Numbered from the stretch's first letter, positions 53,601 to 63,094 are shown. The stretch: 64,000 nt of DNA from Rhodococcus sp. OK302 (GCF_002245895.1 NZ_NPJZ01000001.1:979001-1043000), one strand, 5' to 3'. Numbers and translations are program-made. The notes: a model not told the origin generated them from the letters alone.

Positions 53601-53676
53601 AGACGCCCGCTCCAACTATTACGACAGTGCGACCTTCGGTCAGTGCTACTCGGAGGCGATCAACGGCTGTGTCCAT
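50602..53676 (-). CDS. SIR2-domain protein with STAND/NACHT-like NTPase core; candidate anti-phage effector
   Basis: A 1024-residue protein starting at ATG 53676 behind AGGTAGGGA. Residues 5-285 are a SIR2-like NAD-binding domain: GAGVSAS (22-28), TTNYD (130-134), HLHG (167-170, catalytic His169) and YIGFGSGLDDPN. SIR2 domains in bacterial defence proteins hydrolyse NAD+ and cause abortive infection. Residues about 360-720 resemble a STAND/NACHT ATPase: Walker-B-like AVAIDDF (441-447), sensor-like FFIGCRTGD, then helices and a winged-helix-like segment. The Walker A is abnormal, GDEHSGLTTT (375-384) with Leu for Lys. The rest (about 720-1024) is helical with an acidic stretch (750-790) and may be the sensor. 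Base composition is AT-rich until about 50,800, unlike all neighbours, suggesting transfer. No partner gene is present. Domain limits are my estimate. Confidence 0.85.
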   Translation of the reverse strand: MDTAVDRLRVALTEGRTVVIVGAGVSASASNRDPNATWIGLLRSGMRYVVENSEKDMTKWEAATQNVLESGIQDDDISLLMSAATLVAQKIDALGEQAAANWLRSTVGSLKVESGEWIDAIGALACVVLTTNYDTLLEQRLNRATVDRTNIAGFQAAISAKTNDIVHLHGVWTNRDSVVLSSTDYHDVLADSAHQVLQQALSATKSIIYIGFGSGLDDPNFSKLLEWHLKTFPASEIEHYRLCRQNEVSELRKVHVNSNIETISYGEQYDDFPNFIAGLQIESEQSKKNSAGIVRDIPLEARVDMIGCLQNITRLTEETDFSDGISLNSIALPPILLPVPHAEYINQNGEHEDARVKRLDPDTECTQKGVTIVVGDEHSGLTTTLKWLAIRASELSSTKIPIYISFDERQPGAKPLNRLLRREALDKGIIEGRLDDLPELAVAIDDFSPYVSKISNNTLIEISNTATADFFIGCRTGDEAEIADRLKNLGIECKVRYVGKLNFSDVTALAKIAAPLSHHSVTQKIVSVLRAERLPRNPFTITLLISILLKGEVINSEASPTGILDQYINLLVGRGDPTVDTRHSVGAEQSITALSALSESFFRRECSILPESEAIEKISELINAYAWPETATDMLREFAEKRLISIRSGGVSFARSSYLHLFAAKWAQREPDFLDFILLNPLRFAPVVRHYAALMRRDERVIQVMTDLISDFKDGTNSPPVYEDLSKMDAPVSLVKYINDDTEGGFDSKTEEANLHETSMDPLDSLSDSDPSPFPELDESEISYLSRFRSALDTASAVVRDSDEVRDLKKKQDLLERVVHGWGSLLGLLSEDQLFIDLQKSIIDELKETDTEFFEEHAELLTELLQIIPCAIVAGGIENSLSSRKLLVTLDKISNNTEFFEDRMNAVSTSMLLYSIKEPGWLEKTEKAISGHESAWALNSFMLALYIDDYVNGNSSAIESSRLLDFSATMLADRWNYPSGRERTAAVDAFRNRLRNDKLSAARRAKSISAASTAIRSSLGTESR

Positions 53677-53721
53677 GCAAGTCCCTACCTAGGTGAATGT
53701 ACTCTCTGTACCATAGTCTCT

Positions 53722-53750
53722 AGATTAGATAATTTCATCGTTATGGTCAA
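53722..53750 (-). promoter_or_regulatory. promoter of the SIR2 gene
   Basis: On the minus strand TTGACC (53750-53745) and TAATCT (53727-53722) are separated by exactly 17 bases, a good vegetative-type promoter. Transcription would start near 53715, giving a leader of about 40 bases. Confidence 0.6.
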
Positions 53751-53753
53751 AAT

Positions 53754-53767
53754 AGACAGTTCTGTCT
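53754..53767. promoter_or_regulatory. perfect 14-bp palindrome upstream of the SIR2 promoter
   Basis: AGACAGTTCTGTCT is a perfect palindrome four bases upstream of the -35 hexamer. It is a candidate operator or activator site for the SIR2 gene. Confidence 0.5.
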
Positions 53768-53919
53768 GGTGATTATGCAGTGGCAGTGATAATTTTCTTG
53801 GTTGTGCGTGATGTTCAGATCGTTTCTGATGTGTCAGTATGGGGTTGATTGACGACATTGAAACGAAGGGTTGCATAGCGGAACTTTCATGTATTTTCAA
53901 TATCATTTAGGCTATCCCA

Positions 53920-53988
53920 AGCTAAGGTCCCTAAGCGTGCACTAAGTGGAAAAGGTTGTGGGGTTGCGAAGACAACCTGAAGGTTGTG
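53920..53988 (+). pseudogene. fragment of a 23S rRNA gene (domain II)
   Basis: The stretch AGCTAAGGTCCCTAAGCGTG, then CACTAAGTGGAAAAGG and GTTGCGAAGACAACC, runs collinear with the conserved part of bacterial 23S rRNA just 5' of the GTPase-associated centre (about E. coli 1035-1105). Similarity fades after AAGGTTG. Only about 70 bases are present, with no flanking rRNA, so it is a remnant or captured piece. Identification is from memory of the 23S sequence, not an alignment. Confidence 0.75.
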
Positions 53989-54186
53989 TCATTATGGATC
54001 CCGCATTAATCTGGACATTATTGACTGGAATAATAGTTCGTTAGGGAAGAAAGATATCGGCTATCATCCTGAGTTTATGTTGGTGGGTGAGTCCGATTGT
54101 CGGCAGGTGGGCACACTGCGTCCATGGTCGCCGACTATCGGCCGAGGTGCCTGATTTACGCGCTATGTCGTCCCCGTGGGGACGTT

Positions 54187-55626
54187 TCAGTTCCGCGACT
54201 TCAGGGCTGCACGCGCTGCGTTGTAGCCACCCATCCCGTGGACGCCGCCGCCCGGGGGAGTTGCCGACGAGCAGAGGAAGACGCCCGGAACTCCGGTCGC
54301 ATAGGGATTGAGCCCGAATCTGGGGCGGGCGATGATCTGCCGCGCAGTGTTCGCCCCCGCCGAGATGTCGCCGCCGACGTAGTTGGGGTTGTAGGCCTCC
54401 ATCTGGGGAACGCTGCGAACGTGGGTGCCGACGATCCGGTCCCGAAATCCCGGAGCGAAGCGTTCGATCTGCCGAGTGATCGACTCGGTAACATCGCCCG
54501 AATAACCATGTGGGACATGTGCATACGACCAGACGGGATGAATATCGCCGACGGATCGTGATGGATCGGCCAGGAATTGCTGACCCAACAGGATGAAAGG
54601 CTTCCCGGGCATCTGACCCCGGACGGATCGACGTTCGATGGCAGCGATTTCCGGCATCGTTCCGGCCAGATGCAAGGTTCCGGCTTTCCGGGCGTGGGGA
54701 TTGGTCCACGGTACGACGCTTCCATCGGAGTCACCGCGCACGGCGTAGTCAACCTTGTAGGCCGCGGGACCGTAGCGGTATTTGCGGTAGGCCCGTGCAA
54801 TGCGATCAGGCTGCCGACCGTCGAGGAGTCGCGCTGCGGCGTCGGGGGCGAGGTCGAGCATCACGATGTCGTAGCCGGCGAGTTGGGAGTAGTTGGTGAC
54901 CCAGTTTCCGGTTTCGATCGTGCCGCCGAGGCTGCGCAGGATGGAGGCCAAAGCAGTTGCGATAGATCCTGAACCACCTTGTGCGACAGGCCAACCGTGT
55001 GCGTGAGCGCCGGCGCCGAGCATCAATCCGACCGCGCTGGACAGCGGTGCATTTAATGACCCGAACATATGCGCCGCGACGCCGCCGAATAGAGCCCGAG
55101 CTTGTGGGGTCTTGAACAGCCGAGCGAAACCCGTCGCGGGAAGCAGGGCACCCGACCCGAAACGCGCGAGCATCAGCGGGTGCTTCGGAAGGTGCACGAT
55201 CGGCTGGAAGACGTCCTGCACCAATTCGTCGAAGTTCTCGGAGAGATATCCGAAGACGCTGAGCCACTTCTTGCCGTCGACACCCAGTCCTTCTGCGGTT
55301 CGATTGATATCGCGCCACAGAACCCCGGCGGTGCCGTCGTCAAGCGGGTGAACGAGGTCGATTTCGGGCCACAGCCAGGTCAGTCCGTGATCGGCGAGAC
55401 TGAAGTCCCGGTCGAGTTCCCTGAAAAACGGGGAGGCCAGAGCGGTGGGATGAAAAGCGGAGCAGTCGTCGTGGATGAGTCTGTCGACGATGTACTCACT
55501 GCTGCGGGTGCCGCCGCCGATCTTGTCGGCGCCTTCGATGACATGGACCTCGACGCCGGCGCGTGCGAGTTGGATCGCTGCGGCCAGACCGTTGGGGCCG
55601 CTACCCACCACGACTGCAGTTGTCAT
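54187..55626 (-). CDS. FAD-dependent oxidoreductase, phytoene desaturase-like
   Basis: About 479 residues from ATG 55626, behind GAGGT. The N-terminal dinucleotide motif GSGPNGLAAAIQLARAG and EGADKIGGGTRS are typical of the phytoene desaturase/amine oxidase-type family; the C-terminal segment FLCSSATPPGGGVHGMGGYNAA is the second FAD-binding motif. Homologues act on carotenoids, retinoids or quinones; the substrate here is unknown and no carotenoid genes are nearby. Confidence 0.88.
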   Translation of the reverse strand: MTTAVVVGSGPNGLAAAIQLARAGVEVHVIEGADKIGGGTRSSEYIVDRLIHDDCSAFHPTALASPFFRELDRDFSLADHGLTWLWPEIDLVHPLDDGTAGVLWRDINRTAEGLGVDGKKWLSVFGYLSENFDELVQDVFQPIVHLPKHPLMLARFGSGALLPATGFARLFKTPQARALFGGVAAHMFGSLNAPLSSAVGLMLGAGAHAHGWPVAQGGSGSIATALASILRSLGGTIETGNWVTNYSQLAGYDIVMLDLAPDAAARLLDGRQPDRIARAYRKYRYGPAAYKVDYAVRGDSDGSVVPWTNPHARKAGTLHLAGTMPEIAAIERRSVRGQMPGKPFILLGQQFLADPSRSVGDIHPVWSYAHVPHGYSGDVTESITRQIERFAPGFRDRIVGTHVRSVPQMEAYNPNYVGGDISAGANTARQIIARPRFGLNPYATGVPGVFLCSSATPPGGGVHGMGGYNAARAALKSRN

Positions 55627-56116
55627 TGCACCTCGTTCCCTTGCCGTGAGCGTACGCAAATCACATCAATGGCATTAGTTGCACAGAAAAGTGAGGACAA
55701 CCCCTTGGTTGATCGCTCAACTTTTGTTAGAGTTCCAAGCACACTGGCCGCAGCTGATCTTTATCGCTGCGGCCAGTTGTTGCATTTATCGCCCTTTTGT
55801 CTCCCGCATAGCCTGCTTGCCTGGGGATTCGGTATCCTGTGAAGCGGAACTTTCTGCACGAAACGCAGCCCTGAATCTCTTCGAGGCGCTCTCGGGCGTC
55901 AGCATCGTCGCAGCTCAGAGCAAACATAGTGCTACCTTAGTTGCGCACATGCCGGGGTTCTGAATTATCGTTTTTGTTACACGGTTGTCTCTCAGACGTT
56001 TCAACCCGGTACTGACACATCGTCGTGTCAGTGCTCTCTACTGACTTGCATTGCAAGTTGATGACCATCAGCGTTGCTGGTCGTCGGTGCATCTTTATGG
56101 CATACGAAGGCTAGGT
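55627..56116. promoter_or_regulatory. gltB upstream region with two inverted repeats
   Basis: No gene is supported in these 490 bases. ACTGACAC/GTGTCAGT (56011-56018 and 56025-56032, six-base spacer) and ACTTGCA-T-TGCAAGT (56044-56058) lie 58-106 bases before the gltB ATG and look like regulator sites. A separate 12-bp hairpin at 55743-55777 followed by a T-rich stretch is in the middle of the gap with no gene before it. Confidence 0.55.
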
Positions 56117-59100
56117 ATGAAGCAACTTCCAGGCCCCCAGGGCCTCTATCACCCGTCCAACGAGCACGACTCCTGTGGTGTCGCGTTTGTTGTCGACATG
56201 CATGGTCGCCGCAGTCGAGACATCGTCGAAAAGGCGATTACGGCTCTGGTGAACCTCGAGCACCGCGGCGCTGCCGGCTCCGAACCCAACACGGGTGACG
56301 GCGCGGGCATCCTGCTGCAGGTTCCCGACAAGTTCTTCCGAGCTGTCGTGGACTTCCCGCTGCCCGCCGAAGGCGCGTACGCAACGGGTATGGCATTCCT
56401 GCCGCAGGCCGACACGGATGCTCACGAGGCCGCTGCTGCGGTCGAGAAGATCGTCGTCGAAGAGGGCCTGACGGTTCTCGGCTGGCGTGACGTCGGAACC
56501 GACGATTCATCGCTTGGCGCATTGGCGCGCGACGCGATGCCGACGTTCCGTCAGATCTTCATCGGCTCCGAGGGCGACAAGTTCACGGGCATGGACCTCG
56601 AGCGTCGTGCTTACGTCGTGCGTAAGCGCACCGAGCACGAACTCGGCTCGGCCGGCGCCGGCAAGGGTGGCCCGGGTAGCGAGACTGTGTACTTCCCCAG
56701 CCTCTCCGGCCAGACGTTTGTCTACAAGGGCATGCTGACGACCCCGCAGCTCAAGGGTTTCTACCTGGATCTGCAGGACGACCGTGTCGAGAGCGCCTTG
56801 GGCTTGGTCCACTCGCGCTTCTCCACCAACACGTTCCCGTCGTGGCCGCTGGCGCACCCGTTCCGCCGCGTCGCGCACAACGGTGAGATCAACACCGTTA
56901 CGGGCAACGAGAACTGGATGCGCGCTCGCGAGTCCCTCATCGACAGCGATGTCTTCGGTGGCCGCGAGAACCTGGACAAGATCTTCCCGATCTGCACCGA
57001 GGGCGCCAGCGACACCGCTCGTTTCGACGAGGTGCTCGAGATGCTGCACCTCGCGGGTCGAAGCTTGCCGCACGCAATCTTGATGATGATCCCGGAAGCC
57101 TGGGAGAAGCACGAGAGCATGGACCCCGCTCGTCGGGCGTTCTACGAATACCACTCCGCGCTCATGGAGCCTTGGGACGGACCGGCGTCGGTGTGCTTCA
57201 CCGACGGCACCGTCATCGGCGCTGTGCTGGACCGCAACGGTCTGCGTCCGTCGCGTCTGTGGATCACCGAAGACGGGCTCGTTGTCATGGCGTCGGAGGT
57301 CGGCGTTCTGCCGATCGACCCGTCCACCGTGGTCCAGAAGATCCGCCTCCAGCCCGGCCGTATGTTCCTCGTGGACACCGCTCAGGGCCGGATCATCAGC
57401 GACGACGAACTGAAGTCCGAACTCGCAGCCGAGCAGCCGTACCAGCAGTGGATCGACGAAGGTCTGATCCACATGGACGACCTGCCCGATCACCCGTACA
57501 CGTACATGTCGCACGAGCGTGCGGTTCTGCGTCAGCAGCTGTTCGGTTTCACCAACGAAGAGGTCAACCTCCTCGTCAAGCCGATGGCTCTCTCGGGCGC
57601 CGAGGCTTTGGGTTCGATGGGTACCGACACTCCGATTGCCGTGCTTTCCGCGCGCCCCCGGATGCTGTTCGACTACTTCTCGCAGCTGTTCGCTCAGGTC
57701 ACCAACCCGCCGCTCGACGCTATTCGTGAAGAGGTTGTCACCAGCCTCGGCGCCACGATCGGCCCCGAAGGCGACCTGCTGCATCCGAATGCGGACTCCT
57801 GCAAGCAGATTGCGCTCCCGCAGCCGATCCTGCACAACGACGATCTGTCGAAGCTCGTTCACGTCAACGACAACGGACTATTCCCGGGATTCCGCAGTGT
57901 CGTGGTCCGTGGCCTGTACCCCGCCAAGGAAGGCGGCGACGGTATCCGTCGTGCGCTCGAGGGCATCAAGTACCAGGTCTCGCAGGCAATCGAGGGTGGC
58001 GCACGCATCATCGTGCTCTCGGACCGTGAGTCCACCGAGGATTACGCGCCGATCCCGTCGCTGCTCCTCACCTCCGCCGTGCATCACCACCTGGTTCTCG
58101 AGAAGTCGCGCACCAAGGTCGGTCTCATCGTCGAGGCCGGCGACGCCCGCGAGGTGCACCACATGGCGCTCCTCATCGGCTTCGGTGCCGCAGCGGTCAA
58201 CCCGTACATGGCTTTCGAAACCGTCGACGAGTTGCTGCAGAACGGCGATCTCGAGGGTCTGACCCTCGAGAAGGGCATCGCGAACTACATCAAGGCCGCC
58301 GGCAAGGGCGTCCTCAAGGTGATGTCCAAGATGGGCATCTCGACGCTCGCGTCGTACACCGGTGCTCAGCTGTTCCAGGTCATCGGCCTCTCGCAGGAAC
58401 TGACGGACGAGTACTTCACCGGACTGCAGTCGCAGCTCGGTGGTATCGGCCTCGATCAGATTGCCGACGACGTCGCAGCGCGTCACCGGATTGCGTACCT
58501 CGATCGTCCCGAAGAGCGCGCTCACCGCGAGCTCGAGGTAGGCGGCGAGTACCAGTGGCGCCGTGAAGGCGAGTACCACCTGTTCAACCCGGACACGGTA
58601 TTCAAGCTCCAGCACGCCACGCGCACAGGGCAATACGAGGTGTTCAAGGAATACACGACTCTGGTCAACGACCAGTCGGAGCGCCTTGCAGCACTGCGTG
58701 GACTCTTCGAGTTCAACATCGGCAAGCGGCCGTCGATTTCCATCGACGAGGTCGAGCCGGCCAGCGAGATCGTCAAGCGTTTCTCGACGGGTGCGATGAG
58801 CTACGGCTCCATCTCCGCCGAGGCTCACGAGACCCTCGCTATCGCGATGAACCGTCTGGGCGCCCGCTCCAATTCCGGTGAGGGTGGCGAACATCCGTCA
58901 CGTTTCATCCCGGATGCAAACGGCGACTCGCGTCGTAGTGCCATCAAGCAGGTCGCATCGGGACGCTTCGGCGTCACGTCGCACTACTTGACCAACTGCA
59001 CCGATATCCAGATCAAGATGGCGCAGGGAGCCAAGCCCGGTGAGGGCGGCCAGCTTCCGGCTCACAAGGTGTACCCGTGGGTGGCTGAGGTTCGGCACTC

Positions 59101-60715
59101 CACGCCGGGCGTCGGACTGATCTCGCCGCCGCCGCACCACGACATCTACTCGATCGAGGATCTCGCTCAGCTGATCCACGACCTGAAGAATGCCAACCCG
59201 CAGGCTCGCGTTCACGTGAAGCTGGTCTCCGAGGTCGGCGTCGGAACCGTCGCGGCCGGTGTCTCCAAGGCACATGCCGACGTCGTTCTGATCTCCGGTC
59301 ACGACGGTGGCACCGGTGCTACTCCGCTGACCTCCGTCAAGCATGCCGGCGCACCGTGGGAGCTCGGCCTTGCCGAGACCCAGCAGACGTTGCTGCTCAA
59401 CGGTCTTCGTGACCGCATCGTCGTGCAGGTCGACGGTCAGCTCAAGACGGGTCGCGACGTTGTTGTCGCTGCTCTGCTCGGCGGCGAGGAGTTCGGTTTC
59501 GCCACCGCACCCCTGGTGGTCTCGGGTTGCATCATGATGCGTGTCTGCCACCTCGACACCTGCCCCGTGGGTGTTGCGACGCAGAACCCCGTGCTGCGAC
59601 AGCGTTTCAGCGGCAAGCCGGAATTTGTCGAGAACTTCTTCATGTTCATCGCCGAAGAGGTTCGCGAGATTCTCGCGGAACTCGGTTTCCGCACGCTGCT
59701 CGAAGCAGTCGGCCAGGTTGACATGCTGGACACCACGCGCGCTCTCGAGCACTGGAAGGGAAGCAAGGCAGGGAATCTCGATCTGTCGCCGATTCTCACC
59801 CAGGTCGAGTCCGCGTTCATGGACCAGGACGTCCACTGCACCGGTACGCAGGATCACGGTCTCGACAAGGCACTCGATCAGCAGTTGATCGTCTCGGCAC
59901 GCAACGCACTCGACAAGGGTGAGCCGGTCGCATTCGAGTCCGCGATCACCAACGTGAACCGCACCGTCGGCACCATGCTCGGCCACGAGGTCACCAAGGC
60001 GTTCGGTGGAGAGGGCTTGCCCGACAACACCATCGACATCACGTTCACCGGCAGCGCCGGTAACAGCTTCGGCGCCTTCGTGCCCCGCGGTATGACCCTT
60101 CGCCTCAACGGCGATGCCAACGACTTCGTCGGCAAGGGTCTCTCGGGTGGACGCATCGTCGTACGCCCGCCGCTTAATGCAGCGAAAGGCTTTGTCGCCG
60201 AAGACAACATCATCGGCGGCAACGTGATCCTGTTCGGCGCCACCAGCGGTGAGGCTCTACTGCGTGGCATCGTCGGCGAACGTTTCGCAGTCCGTAACTC
60301 CGGCGCCACTGCTGTCGTCGAGGGTGTGGGCGATCACGGTTGCGAGTACATGACCGGCGGCAAGGTGGTCATTCTCGGAAAGACCGGACGTAACTTCGGC
60401 GCCGGCATGTCCGGTGGCGTTGCATTCGTCTACAACCCCGACCGCGATTTCGAAGCCAACCTCAACACCGAACTGGTGGACCTCGAGGATCTCGAAGGCG
60501 ACGAGTATGTCTGGCTCAAGAGCGCCATCGAAAGGCACCGCGACGAAACAGGTTCCGAGGTTGCTGCACGCATCCTCGCGGACTGGTCTCAGCAGGTGAC
60601 CCACTTCGCCAAGGTGATGCCGCGTGACTACAAGAAGGTATTGATGGCAATCAAGGACGCCGAAATTCGCGGCGCAAACGTCGACGAGGCAATCATGGAG
60701 GCAGCTCGTGGGTGA
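56117..60715 (+). CDS. gltB: glutamate synthase (NADPH) large subunit
   Basis: About 1,532 residues from ATG 56117 ([20 protein letters not shown]). The N-terminal nucleophile amidotransferase has Cys20 as the expected catalytic residue after propeptide removal. The central and FMN-binding synthase domains follow ([55 protein letters not shown]), then the 3Fe-4S ligands C-x5-C-x4-C in [15 protein letters not shown] and the C-terminal beta-helix (GXXG repeats). It makes glutamate from glutamine and 2-oxoglutarate with GltD. Confidence 0.98.
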   Translation: MKQLPGPQGLYHPSNEHDSCGVAFVVDMHGRRSRDIVEKAITALVNLEHRGAAGSEPNTGDGAGILLQVPDKFFRAVVDFPLPAEGAYATGMAFLPQADTDAHEAAAAVEKIVVEEGLTVLGWRDVGTDDSSLGALARDAMPTFRQIFIGSEGDKFTGMDLERRAYVVRKRTEHELGSAGAGKGGPGSETVYFPSLSGQTFVYKGMLTTPQLKGFYLDLQDDRVESALGLVHSRFSTNTFPSWPLAHPFRRVAHNGEINTVTGNENWMRARESLIDSDVFGGRENLDKIFPICTEGASDTARFDEVLEMLHLAGRSLPHAILMMIPEAWEKHESMDPARRAFYEYHSALMEPWDGPASVCFTDGTVIGAVLDRNGLRPSRLWITEDGLVVMASEVGVLPIDPSTVVQKIRLQPGRMFLVDTAQGRIISDDELKSELAAEQPYQQWIDEGLIHMDDLPDHPYTYMSHERAVLRQQLFGFTNEEVNLLVKPMALSGAEALGSMGTDTPIAVLSARPRMLFDYFSQLFAQVTNPPLDAIREEVVTSLGATIGPEGDLLHPNADSCKQIALPQPILHNDDLSKLVHVNDNGLFPGFRSVVVRGLYPAKEGGDGIRRALEGIKYQVSQAIEGGARIIVLSDRESTEDYAPIPSLLLTSAVHHHLVLEKSRTKVGLIVEAGDAREVHHMALLIGFGAAAVNPYMAFETVDELLQNGDLEGLTLEKGIANYIKAAGKGVLKVMSKMGISTLASYTGAQLFQVIGLSQELTDEYFTGLQSQLGGIGLDQIADDVAARHRIAYLDRPEERAHRELEVGGEYQWRREGEYHLFNPDTVFKLQHATRTGQYEVFKEYTTLVNDQSERLAALRGLFEFNIGKRPSISIDEVEPASEIVKRFSTGAMSYGSISAEAHETLAIAMNRLGARSNSGEGGEHPSRFIPDANGDSRRSAIKQVASGRFGVTSHYLTNCTDIQIKMAQGAKPGEGGQLPAHKVYPWVAEVRHSTPGVGLISPPPHHDIYSIEDLAQLIHDLKNANPQARVHVKLVSEVGVGTVAAGVSKAHADVVLISGHDGGTGATPLTSVKHAGAPWELGLAETQQTLLLNGLRDRIVVQVDGQLKTGRDVVVAALLGGEEFGFATAPLVVSGCIMMRVCHLDTCPVGVATQNPVLRQRFSGKPEFVENFFMFIAEEVREILAELGFRTLLEAVGQVDMLDTTRALEHWKGSKAGNLDLSPILTQVESAFMDQDVHCTGTQDHGLDKALDQQLIVSARNALDKGEPVAFESAITNVNRTVGTMLGHEVTKAFGGEGLPDNTIDITFTGSAGNSFGAFVPRGMTLRLNGDANDFVGKGLSGGRIVVRPPLNAAKGFVAEDNIIGGNVILFGATSGEALLRGIVGERFAVRNSGATAVVEGVGDHGCEYMTGGKVVILGKTGRNFGAGMSGGVAFVYNPDRDFEANLNTELVDLEDLEGDEYVWLKSAIERHRDETGSEVAARILADWSQQVTHFAKVMPRDYKKVLMAIKDAEIRGANVDEAIMEAARG

Positions 60716-62159
60716 TCCAAGCGGTTTCCTGAAGCACGGTTCGCGCGAATTGCCGGTCCGTCGTCCCGTTCCACTGCGCCTGCTCGACTGGAAAGAGGTG
60801 TACGAGGAGTTCCCGAAGGAATCCCTCAAGAACCAAGCCAGTCGTTGCATGGACTGCGGAATTCCTTTCTGCCACAACGGTTGCCCCCTCGGGAATCTGA
60901 TTCCCGAGTGGAACGACCTGGTGTACAAGGATAATTGGCAGGACGCGATCGAGCGCCTGCACGCGACCAACAACTTCCCGGAGTTCACCGGTCGCCTGTG
61001 CCCCGCACCGTGTGAGGCGTCCTGCGTCCTGGGTATCAACCAGGATCCGGTCACCATCAAGCAGGTCGAGGTCGAAATCATCGACAAGGCCTTCGACGAG
61101 GGCTGGGTCAAGCCGGTTCGCGCTGCACGTTCCACCAACAAGCGCATTGCAGTTGTCGGTAGTGGTCCCGCTGGTCTGGCTGCAGCGCAGCAGCTGACCC
61201 GCGCCGGTCACTCGGTGACGGTCTTCGAGCGAGCAGACCGCATCGGCGGCCTGCTTCGCTACGGCATCCCCGAGTTCAAGATGGAGAAGCGCCACATCGA
61301 CCGCCGTCTCGAGCAGATGGAAGCCGAAGGCACCGTCTTCAAGACCAACGTCAATGTGGGCGTAGACATCACGGCTGACGAGCTGCGCGAGCAGTTCGAC
61401 GCCGTGGTTCTCGCCGGCGGCGCAACCGAAGCTCGCGACCTGCCGATCCCGGGCCGCGAACTCGACGGCATTCATCAGGCGATGGAGTTCCTGCCGATCG
61501 CCAACCGCGTTCAGCTCGGTGATCTTGATGCTCCGACCATCGATGCCAAGGGCAAGAAGGTTGTCATCATCGGCGGCGGCGACACCGGCGCAGACTGCCT
61601 CGGCACCTCGCACCGTCAGGGCGCAGCCAGCGTCCACCAGTTCGAGATCATGCCGCGTCCGCCGGAGACTCGCGCCGAGCAGACTCCGTGGCCGACATAC
61701 CCGTTGATGTACCGAGTGGCTTCGGCTCACGAGGAGGGCGGCGAGCGCGTGTTCTCCGTCAACACCGAGAAGTTTGTCGGCACCGACGGCAAGGTCACCG
61801 GCCTCAAGGCTCACGAGGTCGAGATGAAGTCGGGTCGCTTCGAGAAGGTCGAGGGCTCGGACTTCGAGCTCGAGGCCGACCTCGTCTTCCTGTCCATGGG
61901 CTTTGTCGGACCTGAAAAGCCGGGCCTGCTCACCGATCTCGGTGTCGACCTGAACGAGCGCGGCAACGTCGCCCGCACGTCCAAGTGGAACACCAACATC
62001 GACGGCGTTTTCGTGGCCGGCGATATGGGTCGCGGTCAGTCACTGATCGTCTGGGCTATCGCCGAGGGACGTTCCGCAGCAGCAGCTGTGGACGCCTACC
62101 TCGAGGGCGCTACCGCCCTGCCGTCACCGATCCACCCGACGGCGGCTCCGCAGCGCTAG
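60708..62159 (+). CDS. gltD: glutamate synthase small subunit
   Basis: A 483-residue NADPH-dependent flavoprotein; its GTG overlaps gltB by eight bases, so the two are coupled. Two N-terminal Cys clusters ([17 protein letters not shown] and CPAPCEASC) bind 4Fe-4S centres. FAD motif [15 protein letters not shown] and NADPH motif [11 protein letters not shown] follow. It passes electrons from NADPH to GltB. Confidence 0.98.
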   Translation: MGDPSGFLKHGSRELPVRRPVPLRLLDWKEVYEEFPKESLKNQASRCMDCGIPFCHNGCPLGNLIPEWNDLVYKDNWQDAIERLHATNNFPEFTGRLCPAPCEASCVLGINQDPVTIKQVEVEIIDKAFDEGWVKPVRAARSTNKRIAVVGSGPAGLAAAQQLTRAGHSVTVFERADRIGGLLRYGIPEFKMEKRHIDRRLEQMEAEGTVFKTNVNVGVDITADELREQFDAVVLAGGATEARDLPIPGRELDGIHQAMEFLPIANRVQLGDLDAPTIDAKGKKVVIIGGGDTGADCLGTSHRQGAASVHQFEIMPRPPETRAEQTPWPTYPLMYRVASAHEEGGERVFSVNTEKFVGTDGKVTGLKAHEVEMKSGRFEKVEGSDFELEADLVFLSMGFVGPEKPGLLTDLGVDLNERGNVARTSKWNTNIDGVFVAGDMGRGQSLIVWAIAEGRSAAAAVDAYLEGATALPSPIHPTAAPQR

Positions 62160-62193
62160 AGGCGAAAATGCAGCGCTAAAAGGTCTTCAGACT

Positions 62194-62230
62194 AAACCGC
62201 ACCCCACCACGAACGGTGGGGTGCGGTTTG
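62194..62230. terminator. terminator between gltD and the LuxR regulator
   Basis: A perfect 15-bp stem (62194-62208 with 62215-62229) and six-base loop between convergent genes. Confidence 0.85.
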
Positions 62231-62234
62231 TTGT

Positions 62235-63008
62235 CTAGGCCGAGATGGGCTGGAAAGTCTGGCGTCGTGCGTCGATCGCGAGTTGGGTGCGGGAGCTACA
62301 TCCCGTTGCGGCCAGGATCCGACTGACGTACTTCTTGACAGTGTCCGGGGTGAGCATCAACTGCCGGGCGATCGCGGCGTTGCTCAGGCCGTCCGAGACC
62401 AATGTGGCGACTTCTCGCTGACGCGTCGTAAGCGTCGCGAACAGGTCGTATCCGGGGAGGACTTCGAGGCTGCGGGTCAAGATGGCGAGCTGTTTGGCCA
62501 ACAGGCGAAGAGCCAGAATATCTTTCGGACCCAGGGCATCCGCGTCGGGATCGAACAGCCCGATCAATGCGTGCCCGCCCTCGGCGAGATCGAGGTGCAT
62601 CGCGTTGACCGAGTGCATGTGATGCGGGTGCAGATATTCGTGCACGTAGACCGCCGCCGGCCTGGGTAACCGGCCCAATTCGGAAAGGGATGCGACCCTT
62701 GTCGTTTGGAGTTGGCGCCGCGCCTGGGGGAGGCCGAATACGTCGTATCGAGCCCAATGTTCCTGGTAGTTCTCGCGGATGGACTCCCAGCGGTGATCGG
62801 CGGCGTTGGTGGCCGTGGCGTTCTTGTCGGTGAACTGGCTCTCGAAGGTGTCGCCCACGAAGCAGGACGCATACCGGACCGGAAAGACCGCGGGTATCGC
62901 CTCGACAATGACGTTCCGAAATTCCGTCACCGTTCGCACCGAGTTGCAGCTCTCGAGGACCGCGAAGACTCGCTCGTATTCCGCGGTGGTCAACGCGATG
63001 TCACTCAC
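62235..63008 (-). CDS. LuxR-family transcriptional regulator
   Basis: A 257-residue protein starting with GTG 63008. The C-terminal helix-turn-helix (about 195-250) is LTTRQREVATLVSDGLSNAA then IARQLMLTPDTVKKYVSRIL. The N-terminal about 180 residues resemble a ligand-sensing domain (GAF-like, inferred). It is divergent from the flavin-dependent monooxygenase and probably controls it. Confidence 0.88.
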   Translation of the reverse strand: MSDIALTTAEYERVFAVLESCNSVRTVTEFRNVIVEAIPAVFPVRYASCFVGDTFESQFTDKNATATNAADHRWESIRENYQEHWARYDVFGLPQARRQLQTTRVASLSELGRLPRPAAVYVHEYLHPHHMHSVNAMHLDLAEGGHALIGLFDPDADALGPKDILALRLLAKQLAILTRSLEVLPGYDLFATLTTRQREVATLVSDGLSNAAIARQLMLTPDTVKKYVSRILAATGCSSRTQLAIDARRQTFQPISA

Positions 63009-63038
63009 TGATGTCCCCCAAAGTGCACTGTTTCTGGA

Positions 63039-63054
63039 ATAGAACTAATTCTAT
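63039..63054. promoter_or_regulatory. candidate operator between the LuxR regulator and the monooxygenase
   Basis: ATAGAA and TTCTAT face each other across four bases in the 86-base divergent gap. LuxR-type proteins bind such dyads. Position and symmetry are the only support. Confidence 0.4.
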
Positions 63055-63094
63055 CGTCGAGTGGACTGGTTCGAACGATTTCGAGGAGTATTCC

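Larger units (their letters stand above)
53677..54186. other. AT-rich intergenic segment between the SIR2 gene and the FAD oxidoreductase
   Basis: This 510-base gap has the SIR2 promoter and palindrome, the 23S rRNA-like fragment (about 53920-53988), AT-rich DNA to about 54060, and then normal high-GC sequence. A small hairpin, CGTCCCC/GGGGACG at 54169-54184, lies right after the stop of the leftward FAD gene. No gene is supported. Confidence 0.7.

Noticed and set aside
53685..53906. A 73-codon minus-strand frame upstream of the SIR2 gene
   Set aside because: It overlaps the proposed promoter and palindrome, shows no ribosome-binding site and no domain; a small antitoxin-like partner cannot be fully excluded but nothing supports it.
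55679..55963. A 94-codon frame between the FAD gene and gltB
   Set aside because: It spans an inverted repeat, has odd composition for this genome and no recognisable domain or ribosome-binding site.
56507..57862. A 451-codon open frame antisense to gltB
   Set aside because: A shadow of gltB with no recognisable domain.
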